DNA from: Zygnema cylindricum
Lineage: Eukaryota > Streptophyta > Zygnematophyceae > Zygnematales > Zygnemataceae
DNA length: 64,000 nucleotides
Assembly: GCA_037447655.1 (NCBI GenBank)
Contig: JBBHKE010003313.1
Location: forward strand, 1-64,000
Direction: 5' to 3'
The notes under the pieces are model-generated. The model was not told the origin of the DNA and ran no database searches. It saw only the letters and a list, made by a program, of their open reading frames with translations. Both the position numbers and the translations under genes were made by a program. Shown here one piece after another: positions 21,325 to 32,272 of this stretch (positions are counted from its first letter, which is position 1; every line of letters starts with the position of its first letter).

Positions 21325-22430
21325 TGTTTAATTGGCTTCCCTGTCCATGGAAGCCGGTTCTTATCCTGCTTCTTCTATCTCCTCAAAGTCCATAGGATTA
21401 TGTGAAGTTTTCGGTGAGTCTCTTGTATCTGGATCTCCCATGAATCTGCAATCACGGTTTCACTCATGTCCCTTTCGGGAACGACCGAGTTCTCTTCACT
21501 TTTGGACTCAATTCTGACTCTTATCTTCTTTGTATATTTGAAGGGGTCAAATGACTTCCCTTCATCCATAACAACTAAGTGTTTGACCAGAATGATATCT
21601 TTCTTTGCTAAGTCATAGACTCCATATCCCTTAACTTCCTTATCATATCCCACAAAGTATTCAGGTTTTCCCTTAGCATCTAGTTTCGAGTTTTTCCTTT
21701 CCGTGTCAAGACTGTAAACTTGGCTACCGAATACTTTAAGGTGAGAGATATCTGGTTTCCTCCCAACCCATTTCTCATAGGGTGTCACTCCCTTTACAGC
21801 TGATGTAATGACTCTATTCTTAATGTAGTTGGCACATTTCATTGCTTCTGCCCAAAATCTCTTTCCTATTTTCTTGTCTGCCAACATACTGCATGCACTA
21901 TCTCCTAGTGTTCGATTCAACCTCTCCGCTACACCATTTTGTTCCGGGTTATATGGTATAGTTTTCTGGTGTTGTAATCCCTCATCTCTCAGATATTCCT
22001 TAAACTGGTTAGAGGTATATTCCCCCCCATTATCACTCCTTATCCACTTATTAAGGGTTTCATGAAACTTCTCACTCCATGTTTTATATTCTTTGAAGTA
22101 AGTTGATGCTTCAGACATTGTTTTCATAAAGTAGACTCTAGAGTATCTAGACCAGTCGTCGGTTATTGTCATCATAAACCTCTTTCCTCCAACCGAAGGT
22201 ACTTTTGCAGGTCCCCAAATATTTGTGTGGACCAAATCTAACACTTTCTCACCTCTATATTTGGCGGCTTTGGGAAAGGGAAGTTTGTGAGCCTTACCTT
22301 GAGCACACCCACTACAATCATCCATCATTTCATTATCCCCAAACTGAATGCCTTCTACTACACCAAGCTTTTTCATTTCCCTCAGTCTATCAAAATGAAC
22401 ATGCCCAAACAGCTTATGCCAAATCATCAA
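21325..22430 (-). pseudogene. Copia integrase (element K)
   Basis: Residues from 22,430: MIWHKLFGHVHFDRLREM..DDCSGCAQGK (HHCC finger), then LDLVHTNIWGPAKVPS. The first catalytic position is Asn (codon 22,221-22,223) instead of Asp. The second Asp (IRSDNGGEYTSN) and Glu (NGVAERLNRT) are present. The C-terminal part reads GRKPDISHLKVFGSQV and GYDKEVKGYGVYDL. The frame breaks at 21,375 in the acidic linker before RT. A 351-residue stretch is open, so decay is slight. Confidence 0.88.
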
Positions 22431-23910
22431 CTATGGAACACCAACATAGTAAGCATTCTTCTTTTCATTACTCAGGTTAAGCCTAAACATTCCTTGGCTA
22501 CCCTTATCTGCCGTGAAGTAAACTTCATCCCCATACTTAGCTGTAAAGACTCCCTTTCTAGTGAAGGTATCAAACTCTTTCTCATCTAACACAAACGTAG
22601 AGACAAGAATTTTACTCAGCTGTGGAATGTAGAGTACATCTGAGAATGTAAGTCTAGAAGTCTTACCCTCTACTAAGACTTTTAGATCTATTGACCACAC
22701 TAGATCTGTAGTAACAACTCTCCCATCCCTATACTCTATCTCTAAAGTAGGGATCTTTCTTAGCTTAGTGAAGAGTTCCTTGACACGACAAATATGCATA
22801 GATGCACCTAAGTCGATGATTCATCCTTCCTGTGGAACTTCCCGATTTGATCCAAAGGCACACTTCTGTCTCCGAGGGATCTCTTTCTCCTCCAGACTCT
22901 CGTCAAGAAAAATCTTCCCATCCTCGTCAAAAGACTCATCCTCGGTTTCTCTTGTCACTTTTATAACCACAAGTGCATTTTTCTTCCCTCCGAAAGAACC
23001 CCCTCCACGGTTCTCTTAGAGCCTCAGCTGTGACAGCTTGACACAATCTGCGATGAAGTGTCCCGACTTTTTGCAAAAAGTACAAAGGCCCTTTGGAGGC
23101 CTCGATCCTCCAAAATGATCTTTTTCCCCTTTGTACGGTTTCTTCGGGTCCTTCCCCCATCGGTCCCCTCCAGCTGCTAGAGCTTGAATGCTCTTTCCTC
23201 CTCTCCTAATCTCCATTGTGTTTTCCTGCACAAGTATCATCCTGACCATTGTGTTCCATTTCTATAACTCTCAGGAATTTCTTGTACTCAGTACACTATG
23301 TTCTCGAACTACTATAGTAACTTCATGATAAGGGTGTTTACTTTCATTTTCATTGTACCTGTCCACCCGGCATGATATAAACAAGAAAGATCATTACAGT
23401 AATCTAACATTTTTCCTTCTTTGTAAGTGTAACTCACTAGCTTTTGCTCAGCCAACTGGAGCTCCTAAATAGTTCCTGCTCTATAAATCTCAACTAAACT
23501 CACCCACAACTCCTCAGCCTTGTAAATGTGAAGATGAGGGGTGGCAAAAGCTTCAGTGAGATGCCTCAGAATGAAGTTCTTTGCAGCCATGTTTACATCC
23601 TCCCACATTTGAGTATCTTTCTCCGTGGTCTTCACGGTGGCCGCTCCCGGTACTGTCGCAATAAGAGTAAGGGGTGCTCCTTCCCTTTCTTCTTTTTGAA
23701 CACACTGTTGTCCCCGTCATCTGCCTCCTCCGCTGAAGCAGTCGTTGCTACAGGAAACCTTACTCCTCCAAAACATGGTGGAGTTCCCGAAGGTGGAAAT
23801 TTCACTTGATACCCTAGTATCGTTTTTTGCACAAAGCTCTTATCATCTTAGCTTCCTAATAGATGAATCCAGATCCATTGAATGTGGTACCCTAGAGGGT
23901 GGGCCCATAA
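22431..23910 (-). pseudogene. Copia gag and protease (element K)
   Basis: Gag starts with the ATG in the primer-binding site (MGPPSRVP frame near 23,908). It is broken by several frameshifts and stops between 23,250 and 23,640, but shows YKEGKMLDYC-like sequence, then CTFCKKSGHFIADC (zinc knuckle, about 23,040-23,085). Protease reads IIDLGASMHICRVKEL with a TGA in place of the preceding Trp and DLG for DSG, as in element P. It ends KGSQGMFRLNLSNEKKNAYY. Confidence 0.82.
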
Positions 23911-23912
23911 CC
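23898..23912 (-). promoter_or_regulatory. Primer-binding site, half-tRNA-Met(i) type (element K)
   Basis: GGTTATGGGCCCACC immediately after LTR end TTGCA, identical to the element P site; the gag ATG lies inside. Confidence 0.8.
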
Positions 23913-24934
23913 TGCAATTTTGTGTCCTCCACTGGACCACAGAATACAGGAAGCCTCTAGATCGTATTTAACTAACCCACTTCAAGCCACAACCACTGCT
24001 GTTCAAGAAGGCAAAATGACAGTTTCACCGCATCCTTGTATAGCCTAGACTCCTTTGAGTCCGTAGCAAAAAGAATCACTGAAAACAGCCAACCAGCCGA
24101 TAAGTTATAAGCCGGCAAAAATGCCAATTTTATACAACCTCTCAAAGAGAGAGAAGACCATCTACCAGATTTTTTCTAAGTCCAAGCTCCCTCTCACAAC
24201 CCCTATCTACTAACTGTACTAACCCATCAAAATATTGTATAGTACATAAAAGTACTACAGCCGATGTACTTTTTGTACGACCTTTGTACGACAAGGCCAT
24301 TAAGCGGACGCGTGTCCATTTTCCACTCGTCCGTACGTTCCTCGGAATTCTCGTGACCGAATGTTATCTCTCCACATGGCGCCAGGTTATGCCACGTCAC
24401 TAAATGCTAAAGTGACTATTCCGGCATTTCGGCGATGATGTGCGCCGTTGGATTTGACTCGTAATGCAATATCAGGATATTTGTTTCGTTGTCGAATCAA
24501 AATGCGAGGTATCCGTTTCAAAGTAGTATCGTACTTCGTACTTTATAAAACTGTATCTATGCATGCCGTATAGAGTTTCAGCTAAATGAATTTGTTCCCT
24601 CCTTAATAAATATATATCTATCACATACTATATCATTTAGCATTGGTCCTAGTCTAATAGGATAAAGCTGACCGCTATCGGCCAACTTGACGAACGGCAG
24701 GTACCGGGATCAAATCCCGAGTTTGTCAGGTATATTTTTAGAAACCTACTAAAAGTAATTGCCTGCTGAACTAAGGCAGCCATGGATCAACCACCCTCTC
24801 TATCCTTCAGTGACTACAACAAGTATGGGAGCTAGAGAGAGGAGGTGAAGGCAGGATGTCCGTCCTTTTTTTTTTCCTTTTATACTAACATATTTAAGCC
24901 TAGAAAATACTCTAAAACTCTATTAATTTCAACA
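23913..24934 (-). repeat. 5' LTR of element K
   Basis: 1,022 bp, starting TGTTGAAAT and ending TTGCA. It has the same modules as the 3' LTR: tRNA-like segment (24,644-24,730), six GTAC tetranucleotides in 74 bp (24,216-24,289), hairpin CTCTCAAAGAGAG (24,139-24,153) and minus-strand TATAAAATTG (24,125-24,134). The G-box has decayed to CCACATGG here. Confidence 0.88.
24644..24730 (+). other. tRNA-like segment antisense in the K 5' LTR
   Basis: Same layout as 19,351-19,434, but the T-arm stem reads CGGG/CCCG (24,705-24,719) instead of CGAG/CTCA. Both sides of the middle pair changed (GAG to GGG, CTC to CCC) and the loop ATCAAAT was kept. Confidence 0.55.
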
Positions 24935-24939
24935 ATACA

Positions 24940-25183
24940 TGTCTATGGTATTATTTGGGTTCAATAATTATTTTAAACAACCATTTACTCTTTATATCTT
25001 TTCTTCCTGGAGGAAGTTCCACTAGATCCCACGTTTGGGCCTCCATGATGGACTTCATTTTTTCATGATTTCTTCCACCCAGTTTACCTGAATTACTTGA
25101 AAAGGCTTCCATCAACGTTAGAGGCTCTTCGATGTGTGCCAAGTGAGCAAAGGTTGCATTGGCTCCCCTGAGTCGCGCACTTC
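24940..25183 (-). pseudogene. Copia integrase-RT linker and RT start (element Q, middle piece)
   Basis: Reads AHIEEPLTLMEAFSS, MKSIMEAQTWDLVELPPGRK and SKWLFKI, ending, after a frameshift, at NPNNTIDM next to the K duplication. It aligns with the element C segment before RT (14,200-14,390). It is flanked on the right by the L duplication (ACCTG, 25,184-25,188). Confidence 0.82.
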
Positions 25184-25188
25184 ACCTG

Positions 25189-26187
25189 TGCAATTCTGTG
25201 TCCCTCGTGTCCTCAATCAGACAACAAAATTCAAGAAGCCTCTAGATAGATTTTAACTAACCCACTTTCAGCCACAACCACTACTGCCCAAGAAGGTAAA
25301 CTAATTATTTACCTTGTCGTCCGACTCCTCCAGTCCGTGGCAAAAGAATCACAAAACGGCAAACCAACCGATAAGTTATGAGGTGGCAAAGATGCCAATT
25401 TATGCAAACTCTTAAAGAGAGAGGAAGTTGTCTACTAAAATTTGCCAAGTCCTAATCCTCTCTTACAACCCTTATCTAATAAAGTACGATCCAATCAAAC
25501 AACTGTAAAGTACAGAAAGGTACTACAACCGATGTCTTTACTGTACGGCTTGTGTACGACAAGGCCACTGAGTGGACTCGTGTCCACTTTTAACTCGTCT
25601 TTATGTTCCCCGGAATTCTCGCGACCAAATGTGATCTCTCCACGAGGCGCCAGGTCATGCCACATCCGAAAACGTCAAATTGACCATTCTAGGATTCCGG
25701 CGGCGATATGTGCCGTTGGATCAAAATCAGACATTAAATGTTAGCCGTCGAAATAAATGTCCGATTCGTTTATTTCTTGCATAATCTTATTCGCACTGTA
25801 ATTTATGTAGTTATATGTTCCTTCATTCGTAATTCAGTTAATCGGTTTAAATATCGTAACACAATTTAAGTATTTATCAAACCCTATATGTTCTAACGAA
25901 CTTCTACGACAGACCGATTGGAGCTAACGGCTACCCCTCGCTCTGCCGGTCGGAGGTTCGAGTCGTGCCGAACTCAACCTTTTGTTAAGAGTGATTTATG
26001 TCACTCTTTAGTCCTGCTTATGAAGATGAGGCAGGCATGGCTCCACTACCCTCTCTCTCTTTCAGTGACTACAACAAGTATGGGGGATATAGGAAAGAGG
26101 TTGAGGCAAACTGCCTGCGCTTTTCATTTCTTTTTCACTAAGCTATTCAGACTTAGAAAGAACTCTATAAATCTAGTGATTTCAACA
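25189..26187 (-). repeat. 3' LTR of element L
   Basis: Starts TGTTGAAAT after AAAATAAGGGGAT. It holds a tRNA-like segment with a canonical B box, GGTTCGAGTC (25,911-25,978), a GTAC cluster (25,485-25,560), a hairpin at 25,408-25,422 with CATAAATT in the TATA position, and a 9-bp GTGTCC(CTC) duplication near its end. Confidence 0.85.
25911..25978 (+). other. tRNA-like segment antisense in the L 3' LTR
   Basis: GGAGCTAACGGCTACC resembles a D arm/A box, and GGAGGTTCGAGTCGTGCC contains a near-consensus B box (GGTTCGANTCC). The copy at 31,281-31,345 and the reverse-oriented one at 55,775-55,850 share it. Confidence 0.55.
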
Positions 26188-26200
26188 ATCCCCTTATTTT

Positions 26201-27640
26201 CTAGTCTAATTTTACCTTTTCTTTCAATCCACATTTTTCCCTACAGAATTTTAACTTGGGAGAGGGCACAGGTTTGGTCATCATGTTAGCCACCATTTCT
26301 TTATCAGGCTTATACACAAGATTCACAATTTTATTTTCAACTTTTTCCCTCACGAATATCAATCTTATGTCCATATGCTTAGATTTGAAATTATGTTTTG
26401 GATTTGTTGCAATTGCCGTGGCAGCTTGATTATCACAAAAGACCTCATGCACTCCCTCCTTTATATACCCCAATTCTTACAACAAAGACTTCACCCACAT
26501 CAACTCTTTCACAGTAGAACAAGAGGCCATATACTCAGCTTCCATATTGTATTGAGCAACCACCTTTTGTTGCTTGCTGCTTCAACAGCAAGCACATACC
26601 CCCACATAAAACACATACTCAAAAGTGCATCTTCTCATAGGTGCATCCCCATAAATGGCATCACTCCAAGTAGTGCTGTCAGTGTGCTTTCCTCCCAAAT
26701 GCAACCATAATTCTGTGGTTCCTACCAAATATCTCATGACTCTCTTGGCTGCCTCCCAATCTCTCTTCTTAGGATCTTTAAAACTCCTACTGAGGACTTC
26801 TACTGTTGTCGCTATGTCCGGCCTTGTACATTTTATAAAGTAGATTAGACTTCTTACAACCAGTCTATAAGGAATAGACTTCATGAACTCTCTCTTTTCT
26901 GACTCATCTGATCATGTAAGATCATCACTCCTCCTTCTACACTCGTATCAATTACTTTCTTCAAGTCCATGGGAGTGGTACAACTGTTTGCCTTTTCCAT
27001 CTGGAATTTCTCAAACATATTATCTATTGCTTCTTTCTGAGTAAGTCTAATAATTATTTTCCCCTTATCTCTCTCCATTTGGATTCCCAAAATATATCTT
27101 CACTCCCCTAAATCTTTCATGTCAATCATATTCTAAGATCTTTTTTTAACTTATTGATTTTTTCCAAAGACTTACTTAACAAAAGCAGATCATCCACGTA
27201 AATTGCAATAAAAATGACACCACTCTCATCTTCAAACATATAGATAGAATGGTCAGTGCTGATCCGGATATATTTCAGACGAGTGAGAAACTCATCTAGT
27301 TTGTTTTTCCACTGTCGCGATCTTGCTTTAGTCCACATAAGGACTTTATGAGCCTGCAGACTTTGCTCTCTTCTCCTTCCTCCACGAACCCCTATGGTTG
27401 CTGCATAAAAATTTCTTCCTCTAACTCACCATTAAAAAAGGCAGTCTTAATATCCATCTGGTGTATTTCCATGTCTTCCGCTGTTGCTAAAATGAGTAGA
27501 ATCCTAACTGATGGGAACCGAATAACTGGGGCAAAAGTCTCGTCATAGTCAATCCCCACTTTCTGGGTGAACCCCTTTGCTACCGATCGAGCCTTATATC
27601 TCTCAATGGTATTATCTGGGTTTAGTTTTAGTTTAAACAC
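26201..27640 (-). pseudogene. Copia RT and RNase H (element L)
   Basis: RT: FKLKLNPDNTIERYKARSVAKGFTQ, QMDIKTAFFNGELEEEIF, YVDDLLLLSK, GIQMERDKGKIIIRLTQKEA. RNase H: YFIKCTRPDIATTVEVL, TTWSDAIYGDAPMRRC, CDNQAATAIA, HMDIRLIFVRE. The STMEAEYMA segment is damaged. At least four frameshifts or stops (27,392; 27,126; 26,881; 26,582) split it. It is the same family as K. Confidence 0.86.
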
Positions 27641-27781
27641 CCATTTTCACCCAATCAATTTTCTGTCCGGAGGAGAGTTCGCTTGTTCCCAAGTATTTGC
27701 TTCCATGACGGAGGCCATCTCATCATTTATAGCTCTAATCCATCTGTCTTTCTCCGGACTGTTTACTTCTTCCGAGTATGA

Positions 27782-29020
27782 CTAAGGCTCATCGGGGTGA
27801 GATAGATTAGTTACCTTGTGAGCAGTTTGTTTTTCTTGTATCTTTTTGCTGCTCCTTCTCCCTCCCTCAAACTCTAAAGTTGGAATAGAGGGAAGTCTTA
27901 GATTTCTCTTTATTGTCTCATCGGCTCCCTTATCCATAGAAGCCAGTTTCAATTCCTCCTCTTCTGTCTCCTCGAAGTCCATAGGAATATGTGAGGTTTC
28001 CAAAGGACATCCTGTATCTTTGATCTCCCTTGAATTTGCAGTCAATGTTTCACGTATGTCCCTTTCGGGAAAGACGGAGTCCTCTTCACTTTCGGACTCA
28101 AATCTTATTCTTATCGTCTTGGTATATTTGAAAGGGTCAAGAGATTTCCCTTCATCCATGACAATTAGGTGTTTGACCAAAATGATATCTTTCTTTGCTA
28201 AGTCATAGACTCTATATCCCTTAACATCCTCATCATATCCTAAAAAGTATCTTCGTTTTCCCTTAGCATCTAGTTTCCTGTTTTTCCTATCCGTATCAAG
28301 ACTGTAAACTTGGCTACCGAATACTTTAAGATGAGAGATATTTGGTTTCCTTCCAGCCCATCTCGTATAAGGTGTCATTCTTTTTACGGCTGAGGTAAGG
28401 AATTTATTTTTAATGTAATTGGCACAGTTTATGACTTTTGCCGATAATCTCTTTCCTATTTTCTTGTCGGCCAACATACTGCATACACTATCTCCTAGTG
28501 TTCGGTTCAATCTCTCAGCTACCCCATTTTGTTCTTATTTATATGGTACGGTTTTCTGGTGTTGAACTCCCTCATCTCTCAAGTATTCCTCAAAGTGGTT
28601 AGAGGTATATTCCCCTCCATTTTCACTTCTTATTCTCTTAATGGGGGTTCCATACAACTTCTCACTCCATGCTTTATAATCTTTGAAGTAAGCTGGTGTT
28701 TCAGATTTTGTTTTTAGGAAGTAGACTCTATGGTATCTAGACCAGTCATCGGTTATTGTTAACATAAACCTCTTTCCTCCGACCGAAGGTACTTTTGCAG
28801 GTCCCCAGATATTTGTGTGGACCAGATCTAGTACTTTCTCACCCCTATATGTGGCGGCTTTGGGAAAGGGAAGTCTGTGAACCTTACCTTGAGCACACCC
28901 ACTACAATCATCCATCATTTCATTATCCCCAAACTGAATGCCTTCTACTACACCAAGCTTCTTCATTTCCCTCAGTCTATCAAAATGAACATGCCCAAAC
29001 CGCATATGCCAAATCATCAA
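27782..29020 (-). pseudogene. Copia integrase and linker (element L)
   Basis: MIWHMRFGHVHFDRLREM and DDCSGCAQGK form the HHCC finger. LDLVHTNIWGPAKV has Asn (28,811-28,813) at the first catalytic position. IRSENGGEYTSN has Glu for the second Asp, which would inactivate this copy. An N-terminal 161-residue and a C-terminal 242-residue open stretch are separated by a stop near 28,535. The C-terminal domain and acidic linker end GGRRSSKKIQEKQTAHKVTNL. Confidence 0.87.
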
Positions 29021-29035
29021 CTATGGAACACCAAC

Positions 29036-30550
29036 CTAGTAAGCATTCTTCCTTTCATTACTCAGGTTAAGCCTAAACATTCCTTGGGTACCCTTATTTG
29101 TCGTGAAGAAGACTTCATCCCAAAACTTGGCTGTAAATACTCCCTTTCTAATGAAGGGATCAAAATCTTTGTCATCTAACACAGACATAAAGACAAGACT
29201 TTTACTCAGCTGAGGAATGTATAGTACATCTGAGAAGGTGAGTATAGAAGTCTTACCCTCCACTAAGATTTTCATATCAATGACCCTACTAGATCTGTAG
29301 TAACCACTCTCCCATCCCATACTCTATCTCTACAGTAGGGATCTTTTTTACCTTAGTATAGAGGTGTTTATCACGACACACATGCATGTATGGACCTGAG
29401 TCGATGATCCATCCTTCCTGTGAAACTTCCCGAATTGCTTTGAGAGCACACTTCTGTTTTCGAGGGATCTCCTTCCCCTCAAAACTCTCTAGAAGAAGCT
29501 CCCGATCCTCCTCCTCGGAGGACTCGTCCTCTATCTCTCCTTTCACATTTGTGACCACAAGTGCCTTCTTTTTCCCTCTAGAAGAACCCCCTCCACGGTT
29601 CTCTTGGAGCCTCAACTCCAACAGCTTGACACAATCCGCTATGAAGTGTCCCGGCTTTTTGCAAAAGTGAAAAATACCCTTTGGGGGCCTCGGTCCTCCA
29701 AACTGATCTCTCTCTCTCATTTGAATGGTTTCTTCGTATCGTTCCCCCATCGGTTTCTTCCTGCAGCAAGAGCTTGGATGCTCTTTCCCCCTCTCCTAAT
29801 CTCAGTTGTGTTCTCCTGCACAAGTATCATCCGGACCACTGTGTTCCACTTCCATGAACTGTAAGTCATTTTTTGTACTCGGTACACTATGTTTTCATAC
29901 TCGTCGGGTAACTTCATGATGAGAGTGTTAACTTTCATCTTCATTGTACCTGTCCACGCGGCACTCTCCATCTCCATATACAACCAAGAGAGATCATTAG
30001 AATAGTCTAACATCTTTCCCCCTTTGTAAGTATAATTCCCTAAATTTAGTTTGGCCAACTAGAACTCCTGAATAGTACCAGTTCTATAGATTTCCACCAA
30101 ACTCACCCACAACTCCTCGGCCTTGTAAATGTGAAGATGGGGGGTTGCCAAAGCCTGAGTGAGGTGTCTCACAATGAAGTTTTGACAGCCATGTTGATGT
30201 CTTCCCACGTTTGGGTATCCTTCTCCACGGTCTTCACGGCCGTCGCTCCGGGTGCCGTGGTAACATGAGCAATAGGAGTAAGAGGCATCTCCTTCTCTTT
30301 CCCTTTTTTAGAACATTATTGTCCTTATCATCTGCCTCCTCTGCCGCAGCAGATGCTGTTGCAGGAAACCTTATTCCACCAAACCTTGGTGGAGTTCCTT
30401 GAGGTGGTGGAGTTCCTTGAGGTGGACGTTTCACTTTTCCACTGACAATACTGCTGTATCGTTTATCGCATAAAGCGCCCATCATCAAGGCTTCCCAATA
30501 GATGAACCCAGATCCAATGAAGGTGGGCACCCTAGAGGGTGGGCCCATAT
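29036..30550 (-). pseudogene. Copia gag and protease (element L)
   Basis: Gag starts MGPPSRVPTFIGSGFIYWE at the primer site. The core is broken by frameshifts and resumes at YTYKGGKMLDYSNDLSWLYMEMESA (near 30,030). The zinc knuckle FHFCKKPGHFIADC has lost its first Cys (Phe). The acidic linker is followed by protease WIIDSGPYMHVCRDKHLYTKVKKIPTVEIEYG, with catalytic DSG present. The frame is lost at about 29,290, then SVLDDKDFDPFIRKGVFTAKF..GMFRLNLSNERK. Confidence 0.84.
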
Positions 30551-30552
30551 CC
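30538..30552 (-). promoter_or_regulatory. Primer-binding site (element L)
   Basis: GGATATGGGCCCACC, one mismatch from the K and P sites, directly after LTR end TTGCA; it contains the gag ATG. Confidence 0.72.
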
Positions 30553-31555
30553 TGCAATTTTGTGTCCTCCATTGGACTACAAAATTCAGAAAGCCTCTAA
30601 ATAGTTTTTCACAAACCCACTTTCAGCCACAACCACTGCTGCTCAAGTAGACAAATTGACAATTTGACTCCACCACTGTGCTGTTTGGACTCCCCTAAGT
30701 CGGTAGCAAAAAGAATCACTGAAAACGGCCAACCAGCTGATACGTTATGAGGTGGCAAAGATGCAAATTTACACAAACTCTCAAAGAGAGAGGTAGATGT
30801 CTACTAAAATTTGCTAAGTCCTAATCTTCTTTCACAACCCCTATGTACTACTGTACGATCCAATCAAACAACTGTAAAGTACGGAAAGGTGGTACGGCCG
30901 ATGTCTTTTCTAAACGGCTTGTGTATGAGAAGGCCACTGAGTGGACTCGTGTCCACTTTTCACTCGTCTTTATGTTCCCCGATATTCTTGCGACCTAATG
31001 TTATCTCTCCACGTGGCACCAGGTCATGCCACGTCCTAAAACTCCAAAGTGACCATTCTGAGATTTTGGCGGCGATATGTGCCGTTGGATTATAATCCGA
31101 CATTAAATATTAGCAGTCGAAACATATGTCCTATTCATTTGTTTCGTGCACAATCATATTTTTACTGTGAATTAAGTAGTTCTATGTTCCTTCATTCGTA
31201 ATTCAGTTAATCGGTTTACGGATTGTAAGACAGTTTAAGTATTTATCAAACCCTATGTAATCTAACGAACTTATACAACAGACGGGTTAGAGATGACTGC
31301 TACGCCTCGCTCTGCCGATCGGAGGTTCGAGTCATGTTGGACTCCACCTTTTGTTGAGAGTGACTTATGTCACTCTTTAGTTCTGCTTATGAAGATGAGG
31401 CAGCCATGGCTCTATACCCTCTTTCTCCTTCATTGACTACAACAAGTATGGGGGATAGAGGAAAGAGGTGGAGGCAGACTGCTTGCTATTTTCTTTTCTT
31501 TTTCACTAACCTATTCAAACCTAGAAAATACTCTATAAATCTAGTGATTTCAACA
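30553..31555 (-). repeat. 5' LTR of element L
   Basis: 1,003 bp. tRNA-like segment (31,281-31,345) with GGTTCGAGTC, G-box CCACGTGG (31,009-31,016), GTAC motifs near 30,855-30,890, hairpin CTCTCAAAGAGAG (30,778-30,790); the TATA position is degenerate. Confidence 0.86.
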
Positions 31556-31560
31556 GCCTG

Positions 31561-32120
31561 ACTCCACCTGGAAATTGGGTCACTGGTATAGGTGGCTGGG
31601 TCCTCTTCCTCGAAACATGTGATTCTGCTTACGATTCGCTTTCAGCTTGAGGGAGAGGAGAATCTGCAACTCTTTCAAACATAGCAAGTCATGTTTCCGA
31701 TGGAGGAGATGGTTTTGTATGTTGCAATTCACTCTGAGTTGGTGTAGATGCAATTTTTGCACTTTTTTTGAAAAACATAGAATTTTCCTCCAAAAAAAAA
31801 AACCAACACTCCTATCTTTCTTCTCATCTATACGCTCATTAAACACATCTACTACTTTTCGTTCATCCTTCACTATGATGTTTTTGGCCATCACAACTCT
31901 ATTTCTCTTAATGTCATACACCCTATAACCATATGCATGATCATCATATCCTAGAAATAGCCGTGGTATGCCTTTTGGCTCTAACTTCCATTTTTGCGGA
32001 TCATTATCTAGCATAAAAATCTTACTTCCAAAAACGTTGAAGTGACTTACATCTGGTTTTATTCCAATCCACATTTCGTAGGGAGTTTTATTTTTTACTG
32101 ATTGGCACGTGCAGCCGGTC
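31561..32120 (-). pseudogene. Copia integrase C-terminal part (element Q, 5' piece)
   Basis: Reads QSVKNKTPYEMWIG, KPDVSHFNVFGSKIFML, KGIPRLFLGYDDHAYGYRVYD and RNRVVMAKNIIVKDERKVVDVF, then a linker ending TQFPGGVR at the L insertion site (element C has SQFPGGRR at the same place). Upstream integrase and gag are missing; unrelated sequence with a tRNA-like head begins near 32,120. Confidence 0.85.
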
Positions 32121-32196
32121 CAATACGGAGTAGAATATGGAATATGCATACTCGAGCCGCCCATAATAAATTGGTACGGACTCGCCAGTTCTAAAT

Positions 32197-32272
32197 CGAG
32201 CTGGTGGCACAGTGGTAGTGCGTTTGCAGCTGAAAGTGAAAGGTCCCAGCTTCGAACCCTAGCCGGCTCAAT
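32197..32272 (+). other. tRNA-like sequence, possible SINE head
   Basis: GCTGGTGGCACAGTGGTAGT contains an A-box (TGGCACAGTGG) and CAGCTTCGAACCCTAGCC a B-box (GCTTCGAACCC), spaced as in a tRNA. The anticodon stem pairs poorly, so this is not a functional tRNA gene. A unique tail runs to about 32,470. No target duplication found. Confidence 0.5.

Larger units (their letters stand above)
18620..24934 (-). mobile_element. Complete Ty1/copia retrotransposon K, inserted in Q
   Basis: 6,315 bp with LTRs of 1,019 and 1,022 bp that look nearly identical over the stretches I compared, TGTTGA..TTGCA ends, and a perfect duplication ATACA (18,615-18,619 and 24,935-24,939). The sequence on either side is one copia RT gene (Q), interrupted within the NPDNTIERYK region. 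LTR similarity suggests K is younger than L. Confidence 0.9.
25189..31555 (-). mobile_element. Complete Ty1/copia retrotransposon L, inserted in Q
   Basis: 6,367 bp with LTRs of about 999 and 1,003 bp, TGTTGAA..TTGCA ends, and flanks ACCTG (25,184-25,188) and GCCTG (31,556-31,560) that match at 4 of 5 positions. The flanking sequence is Q coding sequence on both sides (TQFPGGVR on the right). Its LTRs look more diverged from each other than those of K. Confidence 0.87.

Noticed and set aside
5180-31555. Head-to-tail tandem array of copia elements sharing LTRs
   Set aside because: Fragments on either side of K, L and M rejoin into one reading order, and each unit has its own target duplication, so separate nested insertions explain the pattern better.
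32197-32272. Functional tRNA gene
   Set aside because: The anticodon stem does not pair properly, and no terminator T-run follows at the right distance.
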